Below are positions 1 to 10,800 of a DNA stretch of 64,000 bases, one piece after another. A model generated the notes under the pieces. That model had not been told where the DNA came from, did not search any database, and was given only the letters and a program-made list of their open reading frames with translations. The stretch's first letter is position 1. Every line of letters begins with the position of its first letter. The DNA lies in NCBI GenBank assembly GCA_905250115.1, contig CAJNOI010000277.1:28108-92107 (forward strand). The letters run 5' to 3'. Origin of the DNA: Adineta steineri. Lineage: Eukaryota; Rotifera; Eurotatoria; Adinetida; Adinetidae. Made by a program: the position numbers and the translations under genes.

Positions 1-35
1 CAAAAATAAATCAAGTTTATTTCTTTTTTTCATAG

Positions 36-221
36 GTTATAATTATTCTATATATTGCTTATTGGATGGTAAAAATTGTGTGGAAACATAAACGAGATCC
101 TGATAATATATATATTCCATATTTAACAGTAATTGGAGATATTTATTTATTCTTATCTCGATGCACACATCAAAAGAAAAAAAGAAGGTTTGATTATTGT
201 TATTTGTTTAATGAACTGTGA
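36..221 (+). CDS. SLC41-family magnesium transporter, last exon (5' part outside window)
   Basis: Only the terminal exon is present, entered through an acceptor (tttttttcatag) at 34-35 and ending in TGA at 219-221; it encodes 61 residues. The stretch VWKHKRDPDNIYIPYLTVIG matches the signature of the last SLC41/MgtE-like repeat, where a cytosolic WKRxxDPDN is followed by IPYLTxxGD before the final membrane helix. SLC41 proteins are plasma-membrane or mitochondrial Mg2+ transporters. Oddity: after GD the usual small-residue helix is replaced by a short polar tail rich in Lys and Arg (QKKKRR), so this copy seems to lack a normal final helix, or the exon reads through a missed donor. Family call is from recognition of the motif; the rest of the gene cannot be seen. 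Confidence 0.6.
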   Translation, partial: VIIILYIAYWMVKIVWKHKRDPDNIYIPYLTVIGDIYLFLSRCTHQKKKRRFDYCYLFNEL

Positions 222-886
222 CGAATATTCTTTTTTTTATAATATCATTAACATAGTATCTAGTTTGAATTATGAAGCAACGAATATAATGTTTATGTTA
301 AATAGTTGAGAGAAAACTAATAAGGAATGTTTTTCATTTTATTTCGATCGAATGATCTTGAATCGCAGTTTTAAATCAATACTGAAATTGAATTTTGCAA
401 AATATGAATAGTCAAATGCATCGTCTATTATATCTATATAAATAGTAAAATCTTGTGCTTAGAATTTTGTACAATTCTTATAATATTCAATTATCTTGTA
501 CCATCCGTTGTGATGTGATACAAATATATCGTTATCTTGGCATATCACAAGAATAGTACATATAATTGATAATAAATGTTCTATCAACATTGTATCCATA
601 TTTTCTTTTGAAAAACACAGAATGACATCTGAAGAAAAGCTTTTCTGATTATTTAGATTCGATATACTGACGAATTTTTTTTTCTTAGATTGATTATTGT
701 TATTCTTATCTGTCATTTGATTGAAGAAATACATCATATGTTATTAATATATCTTATCCTACTAGTAGACTTCTTAGTATAGAAAATATATCATTGATCA
801 TCACTAGTATCATATAGAAATCTAAGAAAGAAAACTGACATACATATATGTAAATGATTTCTTGATCGTAAAGAATAGAAAGTATA
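222..886. other. AT-rich intergenic gap, no supported gene
   Basis: About 665 bp between the SLC41 stop and the quiver-like start. A 92-codon open frame on the minus strand (737-459) has no recognisable domain and no splice partners and is not called. Otherwise low-complexity A/T sequence. Confidence 0.5.
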
Positions 887-1502
887 ATGATTAATCTTTC
901 TTTTTATTTTCTACTAACTTTAACTTCAATAATAAATGTTGGTATGTGTACATTTTTTTTTTATTAAAAAGAAAATAAGAAAAAAAAAACAACTGATTTT
1001 AGTATCATCTATTTCTTGTTATAAATGCTCGTCAGTTAATGGTAGTAATCCATCATGCGAAGATTTTTTTCAGGGTGATATAGAAGGTAATACTTCATAT
1101 CTTCAAACTCCATGTTTAGCTAATTTACGTGGACGTCAAGGTCTTTTTCTTGCAACACATTGTATTAAATTAATTGCTTATTCGCCAGGTATAATACATT
1201 CTTATTTATTTACTTTATTTTTATTTTTATTTTTAATAGAACCAAATTCTATTCAATATATATATCGAACATGTAGTAGAGATGAAGGTGATGATAATGG
1301 AATCACTCGTACAAGTCATTGTGGTTTTATTAAACTTGATTGGATTAATCCAAATCGACGATTACGTGGATGTTTACATATATGTGATAAAGATGCATGT
1401 AATCAAGCTTTTAATCTTTGTTTTTCCAGATGGAATATGATATTCAGTCTTATTTTATTACGATTATTTTTTTACATAAGAAACTATTCTACATGTCAAT
1501 AA
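887..1502 (+). CDS. Quiver/Ly6-like secreted GPI-anchored protein
   Basis: Three exons: 887-941, 1003-1188, 1240-1502, giving 167 aa. The start at 887 is chosen because it supplies a hydrophobic signal peptide (MINLSFYFLLTLTSIINV) spliced to a mature part opening with SCYKCSS, the hallmark first cysteines of Ly6/uPAR three-finger domains. Cysteines follow at spacings typical of the quiver/sleepless group, closing with CLHICDKDACN. A C-terminal hydrophobic segment (MIFSLILLRLFF) would serve as a GPI-anchor signal. Quiver family members sit on the outer cell membrane; Drosophila sleepless modulates K+ channels and nicotinic receptors. Which role applies here is unknown. Donors and acceptors are clean (gtatgtg...ttttag; gtataat...taatag). 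Ly6-fold call is firm, subfamily less so. Confidence 0.75.
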
Positions 1503-2073
1503 ATATTTTACATTAAATAATTTAACAAAGAAAAACTTGAATATATATTCGTTATATTTAATATTAATAAAAAAATGTTATCACAAGTGATGTTCACTTT
1601 TTATGAATGATGAAAAACTAACACGTTAATTCCTATGGTCAAAAATAAACGATATCAAAATTTTTTCATTTAATCTTTCCATTGTGTAAATGCTTAGGCT
1701 TCTGTTTGTATTGCAGATACATAGTTTATATTTGTCGAGTTATTTTTTGGAATTCTATATAAAATGTCGTTCAATAGATGAAAAACACGTACAATCAAAT
1801 AAACATTTAATACACATTTTTGTCATATATATTGTACTTTTATTTTATACAAACAGAAAAAATGATAAGTTCTTGTTGTATCTCATGAACTCATACGATA
1901 ATATGAATAATATCCTATTCTCAAAACAATAATACAAACACAGAGATAAACTACCTCTTGAATTAAATTTTGTACAATCATGACTAAGCAAACATGTGCG
2001 TTTGTCTGTTTGATGTGCAGTCATGCATGATTGCCCATTTTTTTCTTCCTATCTTAATAAAATATGATTCATT
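1503..2073. other. Intergenic, no gene seen
   Basis: AT-rich sequence after the quiver-like stop. Small open frames here (for example 1690-1932 +) have biased composition and no domain or splice context. Nothing else is supported. Confidence 0.5.
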
Positions 2074-2440
2074 ACTATATACGAACTAAAAAAATAAACT
2101 GCGTATACCTATATCCACCTATAGATATAAAAATCTCTCTCTCTGACTCACTATATACGAACTAAAAAATAAAGTGTGTATGTCCATATATCCATTGTGC
2201 ATACTCAAAAATACCCCTTTTTGAGTCACTATATGCGAGTTAAAAATAGTATGCCTACGTCTTTATGCAACTGTATACACTAAAAAATCCCTCTCTTTGG
2301 GTTATTGCATACGAATTAAAAATAAACTGTTTACGTCTTTATCCACTTGTATATACTAAAAAATCCCTTAATCTGCGTCACTATATACGAGCCAAAAATA
2401 ATGTTTATCCCTCTCTACAGCTAGATATGATACTCTCTCT
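2074..2440 (+). repeat. Degenerate ~77-bp tandem repeat, about 5 units
   Basis: The phrase actatatacgaactaaaaa recurs at 2074, 2150, 2228 (actatatgcgagttaaaa), 2303 (tattgcatacgaattaaaa) and 2380 (actatatacgagccaaaa), a spacing of 75-78 bp. Within each unit a second block resembling cgtctttatccacttgtata and a third resembling aaaatccctctctt recur in the same order. Units are diverged from each other. The array ends about 70 bp upstream of the TATA box of the next gene. Confidence 0.8.
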
Positions 2441-2510
2441 CTTTGTCTATCTCCGACGACGAAAAAAAACAACGTTTTTTTCGTAGGTTGCCTTTTGCTT
2501 GACGATCGGC

Positions 2511-2520
2511 GTATATAAAG
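2511..2520 (+). promoter_or_regulatory. TATA box of the secreted peptide gene
   Basis: gtatataaag lies 87 bp upstream of the ATG at 2598; transcription would start near 2540-2550. The surrounding bases (cggcgtatataaagccgaag) are unusually GC-balanced for this region. No initiator was tested. Confidence 0.5.
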
Positions 2521-2597
2521 CCGAAGTAAACCCTTATAATTCACACAACGATATTTATCTCTTATTCTCATTCAACTTCGAACAAAAAGATACTACA

Positions 2598-3066
2598 ATG
2601 AGCAAAATGGTTAGAATGGTTGCCTGTATCATTATTCTAATGGCAGTATTTTGCATGATACACGGTGCGACAATTCAACGTCGTGCTGAAAATAGTGGTC
2701 ATCATCATGTAATCAACAAACGTNNNNNNNNNNTCGAAAGTAATAAGCCAGGTATGTGGTCTTAAGGGGTGCTATCGGTATTTTATTTCGTAAATAATAC
2801 ATTCCTCTTTGTGATTATTATTTCTAATTATTTTTTATATTGAATAAATCTACTATTTTTGCTTTGTAGGGCATACGATGGCGCAACCAGGAACCTACCT
2901 AAAAAATCTAATATCGCCATCAACCATAATCAATGTAAAAAAACATTATAAATTAGCTAGCTTCTTTTTTTTCTTAACGTCTTTAATTTTTTTTTTGTTT
3001 TTTTTATTTGTTCTTCTGTATTTTTTATTTTTATTTTTTGTATTTTTTTTATAATTTTGTGTTTGA
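2598..3066 (+). CDS. Putative secreted peptide precursor, model broken by an N gap
   Basis: ATG at 2598 opens a clear signal peptide (MVACIIILMAVFCMIHGA) followed by a His-rich stretch and a dibasic KR just before ten N (2724-2733). Downstream of the gap the frame continues as ESNKP and enters an intron 2752-2869 (gtatgtgg...gctttgtag); exon 2 reads GHTMAQPGTYLKNL and on. The plain reading then runs into T-rich sequence and stops at 3064-3066, giving a poly-Phe tail that is probably 3' UTR or a missed intron, so the true end is uncertain. A signal peptide plus dibasic site fits a prohormone or neuropeptide precursor, but no known peptide is recognised. The true number of missing bases is unknown, so the frame across the gap is unproven. 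Confidence 0.4.
2724..2733. other. Assembly gap (10 N)
   Basis: Ten consecutive N inside exon 1 of the putative peptide precursor. A round number of N usually means a gap of unknown or estimated size. Confidence 0.95.
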
Positions 3067-3837
3067 ATAAAAATAAAATCTTAAAATATACTCTTCTGTG
3101 CTTCTTAAAATCAATACCAAATATGTACAATAAGCATGAGCAATGTTTTATTATCGGGCTGAGCTCAAAAACATATATTCAATTTATTATAAGTTTTGTT
3201 AAATGTGAGGACGTAAGGTTTTACGAAACAATTGATAGACGCTATCAAGTAGAATCTTAATTCAGAGTTATGTTAAGCTTTCTGAACAAAAGAGCAAAAC
3301 GTTTCCATAAAATTAACTCATTTAAACTATTTTTTCCATAATTATCAAAAGTCAATATCTCTTTTCGAAAGCTTATCCTACAGTGTACAACTAGAAGTAT
3401 ATTCTTTTCTTTATTTCACAAAACAAATTTTGAGGTTTTAATATTTTTCATTGGTGTTAGTAGAACTTCCAAACACATTTTTTAAATAAACAGTCACAAA
3501 AACAATCATTTTTTTCTTTCACTCAATATACTGCCTCATCATTCTATTATAGTCTTCTTCTATCGCTTTCAATCGCACATATCTTCAGTTTCAAAGGACG
3601 TCCACCATTATACGCTACTAATAGAAGCAAGCAAGCATGGCTTGATGTTTACATTTCTTTCTCTAGGTTACATGTGTATGTGTTCAAACGAAATAGAAGA
3701 AAGAAAGAAGTTTCATAATTTTGTAAAAAGAAAAAAAAGACGCAAAAGCTATCAATATCAAATTTCTCGATCTGTTTATAAATACTATAGAATTACATAT
3801 CATTACTTCTAGATAACTATTTAATTAAATTTTTGTT
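3067..3837. other. Intergenic, no gene seen
   Basis: AT-rich with long T runs at 2960-3060. No frame with domain content or convincing splice structure. Confidence 0.5.
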
Positions 3838-4680
3838 TTGAAAAATTTATTCTTGTTTATTTATTTGAAAACGATAATTCATGAAGAAGATTATAATAAA
3901 GGAAATATTATTTTAATTATTAATAATCAATGTGATTTACAAACTCTACTTGATTATATTCTATATTTATGCATTCAAGTAAACAAATTCTTTCAAATAA
4001 AATATTTTAGATTTTTCTTTTGTTTTTTTAATTTAGCCAAATGAAGTTTTACCATATTCTGGTAGGTGAACAATTAGCACATATTTATTAAATTTATTTA
4101 AATATACAGTAACAACTCATTTTATTATAAACAATATAGGAGAAATAAAAGCTATCGATTAATGTCGTTGAATTGTTTCGTTTCATACAGCTATTCTTGA
4201 TTTATGTAGTCGAGAAAAAGATACTTATATTTGTTGACCACTATTTTCTTTATTATATTGTTCAATAAATCTTGATGATAATTCATTAGTTGGAATATTA
4301 TTGATAATCGCTTATTAATATTATATAAACAATTTAATCATATTCTATAAATGTATCTATCATTGTCGTATACTACATACATTTACAATAGATTGTTTTC
4401 CATTAAAAAGTATAGAATTTCATGAAAGGTACACAAGAAGAAAATGAAATTCTTCTATTAAAATTAGTCATTATGTTATTAAATTAAATTTACCTGATTA
4501 TTTTTATTCAATTCTTTTGGGAAAACGAATTCAAAAGTTACTCCGAGTGCATTGTTCACACATATCAATTGAATTTGAAATCATAATTGACAACCTATTG
4601 ATCGTACTTAATTATTATAGTTCCATTTTAATCAAGTCTTGTCGTTTATAATCTCAATAAAATTTTATTGCATAAATAAA
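3838..4680 (+). pseudogene. Possible decayed multi-exon gene, unrecognised
   Basis: 3838-4044 reads as protein-like sequence containing EEDYNKGNIILIINNQCDL and QTLLDYILYLC, followed by something like a small intron (gtaaacaaat to tttaatttag, 3979-4036) and a short continuation PNEVLPYSG. Further down, fragments in changing frames look coding (AILDLCSREKDTYIC; SINLDDNSLVGI; IEFHERYTRRK) but are interrupted by stops with no splice site to remove them. There is no start codon with an open downstream frame. I do not recognise the parent family; the pattern of coding-like words in shifting frames is the only evidence. It could also be chance. Confidence 0.3.
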
Positions 4681-4839
4681 AATAAATAAATATCCAAAAA
4701 AATCAATATATTGTTTGTTAATTACAAAGAATATACTTGAAAAGAAATATTGTTATATTTTCTGGGTTATATTTTATCAAAAGCATACATTCGTTGAACT
4801 GATCTGTAAACACAAAAACAACAAAATAAATAAATATTT

Positions 4840-6133
4840 TTATGAATTTGAAGATGTTGTAACAGAGATTGGTGATACAATTGGATTCTTTTTTAGTTTT
4901 ACATTTGGTTCTTGTCGTTGTAACATTTCAGCAATAGCATGTTGAAAACCAGATTGATTGAATAGAAATCCACTAATATGTCCACGTGGAATATATCGAA
5001 TATGACAACCAGGCCATACATCATTCATATGTGGAATACCATCACGTAATACATATCCATCATTAGCACAAGCAACAAATAAAGCATTATTTATATTCGA
5101 TTCAACTGGACGTGAATAGTTTTGTAAAGATGTAAATTCATCCATAAGAAGACGCATCATATGTTTAATAGGATCACTAATAATTGTATCTGAATTTGTC
5201 GACTTTTTTTGTGAACATAAATAATCATAAAATGTTTGATATGCTTTATTTTCGTAGAATTGTTTTTTGAAAAGTGCCCATGGAATAGTTCGTGAAAGTA
5301 CACCATCACAAAATACTGTTGAACTTGATGACCATGATGCACAAGATAGAAGAGAAAGTGGACCAGGCCAACTAAAATATTAAGAAATAGATGAATTCTT
5401 TAATAAAACACATTTAATTAGTTAAACTGTCTCTTACTTTGTAAAAGCTAATGAAGCCATATGCCCACCAAGAGAATAACCATGTAAAATAGCTGGTGAT
5501 AATTTCATTTTTTGACACCAATGCAGTAATAAAATTGTTTCTAAAATAAGTGCTTTACCCATGATATATAAATCAGTTACATAGAACAATGATGAACGAG
5601 ATTGAAGAGTCGGTTTTCTGAAACCATAATATGGATTTTCTAGAAGAATTGTACCAATACGATATTGATTAATTAATGGTACAGCAGTGAGTAATCTTCG
5701 TCGTCCATAACCTTGATCACCTGTTCCAGCATAACAAATACCTATTGGTATGGAATCAATACCAATACGATGATTACGTGGTAACACAAGTTGAAAATGA
5801 GCTGTTGCTATTTCAGGTGAAACCTACGAAGATAAATAATCGATATAAAATTATTAAAATCTATTCATATCATACTAAATTTGGTAAATGATCCGCAAGT
5901 GGTGAACGAAATCGACCATTTAAGTATTGTAGATCACCTTTTGTTTCTTGTTTAATAATTTCAATAGTATTTTCTTGTACACTTTCAGCTGGTACAAGTT
6001 TTAAACATTCATTTCTTACACCAATTTTTTCTCTTCGAAATTTAAAAATTTCTTGTAAATGTGATGGATTTCCCCAACCACGAACAAATGATTGCGTCAA
6101 TATAAAACGCCGAAAGAGAGTATCAAAATTCAT
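4840..6133 (-). CDS. ABHD18: Alpha/beta-hydrolase ABHD18
   Basis: Three exons on the minus strand: 6133-5876, 5823-5438, 5371-4840, 391 aa. The N-terminus (MNFDTLFRRFILTQSFVRGWG) and the middle blocks (AGTGDQGYGRRRLL, LLENPYYGFRKPTLQSRSS, IPWALFKKQFY) match vertebrate ABHD18 (formerly C4orf29) closely. The nucleophile elbow is GYSLGGH with Ser about residue 203; a GHISGFLF block near the C-terminus likely carries the catalytic His. Length is similar to the family. ABHD18 is a conserved hydrolase-fold protein with a proposed role in mitochondrial lipid metabolism. It lies 145 bp downstream of prohibitin on the same strand, and an acceptor-like ttctttag ends 32 bp before its ATG (boundary 6166/6165). 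Confidence 0.9.
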
Positions 6134-6164
6134 TATTTCAATCGTACTCGAACTTTTAATAACA

Positions 6165-6167
6165 TCT
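6165..6167 (-). promoter_or_regulatory. Acceptor-like site upstream of the ABHD18 ATG
   Basis: On the minus strand acaattctttag|atgtt precedes the ABHD18 start by about 32 bases, in a 145-bp gap after the prohibitin stop. It fits a 3' splice acceptor, either of a 5' UTR intron or of spliced-leader trans-splicing. Inferred from sequence only. Confidence 0.35.
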
Positions 6168-6278
6168 AAAGAATTGTAGATTGAGGGTTTTGTTTGAAAA
6201 AAATAACAACAAAATATTTCACTTTTTTTCCTAATAGTTTAGAAACACACAAACACATACAAAAAAAACTATTTAATT

Positions 6279-7509
6279 CTATTGAGCAGCACCCGAAATA
6301 TTAAGTAACATTTGAGGTCCATGTGGTAAATAAACGATATTTCTTGATTTCGATAATTGACCAGCAATATCTTCAGCTGCTTCTATTCGTCGGAGTTCAA
6401 TCAAACCTAAATAAAAATATGAAACTCAATGAAAAAAAAATATATATATATCTAAAAATTTACCATCGCCAGCTTCACCTAAAGCTTTACCAATCAAATC
6501 AGCAGCACGAGCATCACCTTCTGCTGCAATAACATTTGCTTGACGACTTTGTTCAGCCTGTTTTATTTTTGATTAGAATAGATTATGGTATAATATAAAA
6601 TTTAGTTTATATATTTACTTTTTCAACTAAAAATCTTTGTTTTTCAGCATCTTGCTGAGCAACTTGTTTTAATTCAACAGCGCTTGTAAATTCAGGTCCA
6701 AAACTTAAATGTGTCTAAAATAAATGAATAGTTAAATATAATCATTTTCATTTGTTAATATCTTACAATTGAAATATCATCAAGTAATAAACCAAATTGT
6801 GCAGCACGTTCCGTTAATAATTCACTTACACGTTGTGATATAAGTGTACGTTGTGTAATCAATTCAATAGCATCAAATTGAGCCTAATCATTTCACTCGA
6901 TAGAGTCAAAAATACATAAATAATCATTAACTTACGACAACAGATTTTAAAACTTCATTAGTAATTGACGGTAAAACACGTTCTTCATAATCTAAACCTA
7001 AGTTTGTGAATATTTTTGGTAGAACCTCAGCTTGTGGTCGATAAAGAATACGTAAAGTAATATTAATTGTTTGTAAATCTATGATAGAAATGATGGAATA
7101 GAATTTATTATGTCTCTATTCTTATACCTTTTGTTCCTGTTATAGATGGAATAGATCGTGGTCGAGTGCGAATATCAAATATAATTGGTCTATGAAGCCA
7201 TGGAATCATAAAATGTGTTCCTTCTCCAATTACAATAGGTTTAACACCTTGAAAACGATCGAATATAACAGCTCGATGACCACCGTCAACTAGAAATATA
7301 ATTATGTAGTTTTGTTGTTATTTAATAATGATCAGATAAATATCAAGCATGAGGAATAATTTCCTTACCATTGTAAAGCATAGAATTAACAATTCCACCC
7401 GCTAATGCTATTCCAATACCAATTCTTCCTAAACATCGAATATTATCTATCAAAATTAAACGCTCAGTAATCTATTACCAATATTATTAAATAAACGTGA
7501 TGAAGCCAT
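6279..7509 (-). CDS. PHB1: Prohibitin 1
   Basis: Eight exons on the minus strand: 7509-7479, 7428-7369, 7289-7128, 7078-6936, 6893-6777, 6714-6619, 6557-6464, 6406-6279, giving 276 aa (human 272). Signature blocks are [84 protein letters not shown] and the C-terminal [14 protein letters not shown]. An N-terminal hydrophobic segment anchors it in the mitochondrial inner membrane, where PHB1 and PHB2 form the ring scaffold that protects respiratory-chain subunits and regulates m-AAA protease. All introns are about 50-75 bp. An acceptor-like tcttttag sits 13 bases before the ATG (boundary 7523/7522), so a leader exon or spliced leader may join there. Confidence 0.97.
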
Positions 7510-7877
7510 ATTCCTATTTCTTCTAAAAGACAACACAAAAAGCCGTGGGTTATCTAATTTATTTTTTCTTTCAATACGTTTTGTTTATTAGCAAATACCT
7601 TCAAAACAAAAAGGGAAGACATGAAAATTCATATCTTCATTGATACGAAAATGCATCACTATTTAATCTATCTATCCACTACAAGAACAAACCAATGCAA
7701 TATATATACATAAAAAAAAAGCTTTAAATAACAAGAAACTTGAAAGAAAGAAAAAAAAAAGAAGAACATGCATACTCTAAACAAACCGAAACCCACTTGA
7801 ACAAAAACAAAGTAGAAGAAAAAGAAAAAAAACAAATACGAGCACCGTTTTGAGGAGACAATTGAAATCCATGAATT
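7510..7877. other. LARP1-prohibitin spacer
   Basis: 368 bp between the LARP1 stop and the prohibitin ATG, A-rich on the plus strand. It would hold the LARP1 3' end and the prohibitin leader. Open frames overlapping it are shadows. Confidence 0.5.
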
Positions 7878-10800
7878 TTAACAACGTTCGGAGATTGTCC
7901 GACGATTCGGTTGTCGTGGTTGACCACGATGACGAGTTGGAAAATGTTCACCAGTTGTTTTCAATGAATTTGTTGTATCACTGTTCTTTGCTGCTGCAGC
8001 AGCAACTGCTTCCGGTGGTGGAACAGTCTGAAAAGAAAAAGAAACAATCAGTTAAGATTAGATAAAAATATTTTTTCTTTTACTATAATTCCTGATTTAG
8101 TTGGATAGAATTGTTGTGGAAATGAAGCACCATCAACACGAAAATCTTCCAGACGTTTAAAGTTCTTGAGAATTTCTTCAAGTTTTGGATTAATTTTTGG
8201 TTTTTGTCGAGAATATTTTAGAAAAGCCCAAAATTTTTCTAAACCATATAATTGACCTAAAATATAAAGACGATTTTGAATTCTTTTTTTTTCTATTTTT
8301 CATTTTTCTTATTACCAGCTTCATGATCTCGAAGAGTTTCACGTTGAAAATCTTCAAAAACTTCTTGACGAAAATGTTTCTCAAGACCATATGTATAAAA
8401 CCGAAATAAACATTCAACACCATAACTATATTATATAAAATAAAATCGAATTTTGAAATAAACAAATATAACTATACCGATGATCAACTTTTGCATCTTC
8501 AACAGCATATTGTTTAAATTCATCGTACATACGACGATTAAATTTTTCACGTAGAAAAAATGACCAAAAACGATAGAGTGTATTCATTTCCATGGATTGA
8601 CCAAGACCAACTTTAGTACGTTCTAAAAAATTAATATCTTTGTAAATATTATTCTATGAATAACTCATCATTTTTTACCATCAAGACATTGTTGTTTATA
8701 TTTATTATAAACTTGTTGAGTAAAACCATTTTGTTGTAAAAGTGAATGAGATGGATGTTGAAATTGAGGAATTTCTACCGGTGTTGAACCATAAAAATCA
8801 TATGAATTTGGATTATTACCATACCAATAATGTGAATCATTATATGATGATGGATATTGATCATAAAAATCTTGTTGTCGACTACTAGAATTAAGTTCAC
8901 ATCAAATGAATATGTAGAGAGATAAAAATAAAATTTCTTACGGTGCATTAGTTGTTGTACTGCTTCGTTGTCTTGTAGTTAAATGATCACGCGAATCAAA
9001 TACCCAACCAACTGAACTTTCTACCGGTGGATGTTCACTATGACGTGTTTTACGTTTTAAACCAGGTGTCTAAAAATTTTAATTTAACATATATCAAAAA
9101 AACAAAAATATTTTTTTAATCTTTACATCTGCTTTAACAACCAATGAATCTTTGGTAACTGGATAGAATCGAGCAATATTTTTTGCACGTGAATGAGGTG
9201 TTCGTGGTTCTTCAGGATGATTGTCAGATACTTGATTTGTATCATTTATATCCGTTATTGATGGAAGTGGTACAATCGAACTACTGTCACTTGATTTTCG
9301 TAGATTATTTGGTAATGAATGTGATACACAATCGTTTGTTGATGGATGTGATACATTTTGTTGGTTCGCACCAGGTAAATGTTTTGGACGATAGAATGGT
9401 TCAAGTTGTGGTGGTGGGCAATTATTTGAGCGAACAATAGCAATAGCTGGACTACGAGGCTGATTTTTATTTGTTGCAGTGGATGTACTATTTGCTAAAA
9501 AGATAGAAATGTATATTAATTGAATACTATTAAAAGCTTTCTTATTAGATATTTACCTTTTTCAGTTTGTACTTGAGTATTTTGATTTGTTATTTCACCT
9601 GTATTAGTATTTTTTTTCTTTCCAGCATTTTTCTGTGCTTTATTTCTTATAGCATTCATTTCATCTTGACTTATTAGTGTCACTGTTTTTTCTGCGCCTG
9701 ATTTTGGTCGATCATGATGCCATAATTCTTCTTCATAACGTCTCAAACCATCATTAATAATTTTAGCTATTTCAGCTGTCATTCGTGCTCGTGGTGTAAA
9801 TTCACCAGTATGTTCCTGATTTTTCGCATTATGTTTACGATTTGATGGTGGTGTTGGTGTTATGATAAGAAGTTTACTAATATCATTATCATCTAATTCA
9901 AAATCTGAATCTTCATCTTGACTAAAATACGTATAGAAATAGTAAGAAAAAAACAATCTCATAGAAAAATAAATTGACCTACTTTGCTTCATGTAAATCT
10001 AATGTTAATGATGTAGTTCGACGTCGATTTTGTGGAGCAAATGTTAGTACATTTGCTTGTTTATTTGGTAATTCTTCATCAAATTGAAAATCTAATTCTT
10101 CACGACTATCTCGTTTTAATACGTCTTCTGATGGTACAATTTGAGCTTGTTGTTCTTTTTTTTCCTAAATAAATAAATAATAATAAAATATTAAATTCGA
10201 ATATTTATAAATTAATTTAAAACCTTTTTCTTTATTGGTTTTTTTCTTTTCGCTGATACTTGATTCCAATTAAGTTCACTTTTATCCTCTTTTTCTAATA
10301 CATTTGATTCATCTTTCATACTTTGACTTTCAGTTTTCCATATTTTCCCTGGTTGAAAATCTGGAACATCCGGATTCAATTCTATTAAATGATTATTTGT
10401 ATCAACTATTATTGGCCATCGAGTTGGTTCAATTCGACAGCGTATCATACATTGATCATTGAGTTCAACAACACGACTATCTTGAACTGCCTAAAAATAG
10501 ATGAATTTTTATTTTTAAAAAAGAAAATAATAATTTATTATAAACTAACATCAGCTATTGAATGAACATTATCACATAAGGATCGAACACGATTAAAATT
10601 TGCAATAAGTGAAAGTGGTATATAACCATCTTTAGTCATTTGTTGTCGAAGAAATATATCAATTTCAAGATTTTCTGGACTAAAATAATATTCACTAAAA
10701 ATAAAATAAAAATAATTTTTTCTAAATGAAATTTTTCTTTTGCGAATAAATAATTACACTTGATGTCGTAGAAGCTCTTTTAATTGTTGTTCAGTATAAG

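Noticed and set aside
459-737. 92-codon minus-strand open frame
   Set aside because: Composition is moderately protein-like but there is no domain, signal peptide or splice partner, and such lengths arise by chance in AT-rich DNA.
8031-8083. Alternative LARP1 end by reading through the last intron
   Set aside because: Splicing gt at 8083 to ag at 8028 keeps frame and adds a Pro/Ala/Arg-rich tail ending in a stop, with total length a multiple of three; the read-through adds only a few low-complexity residues.
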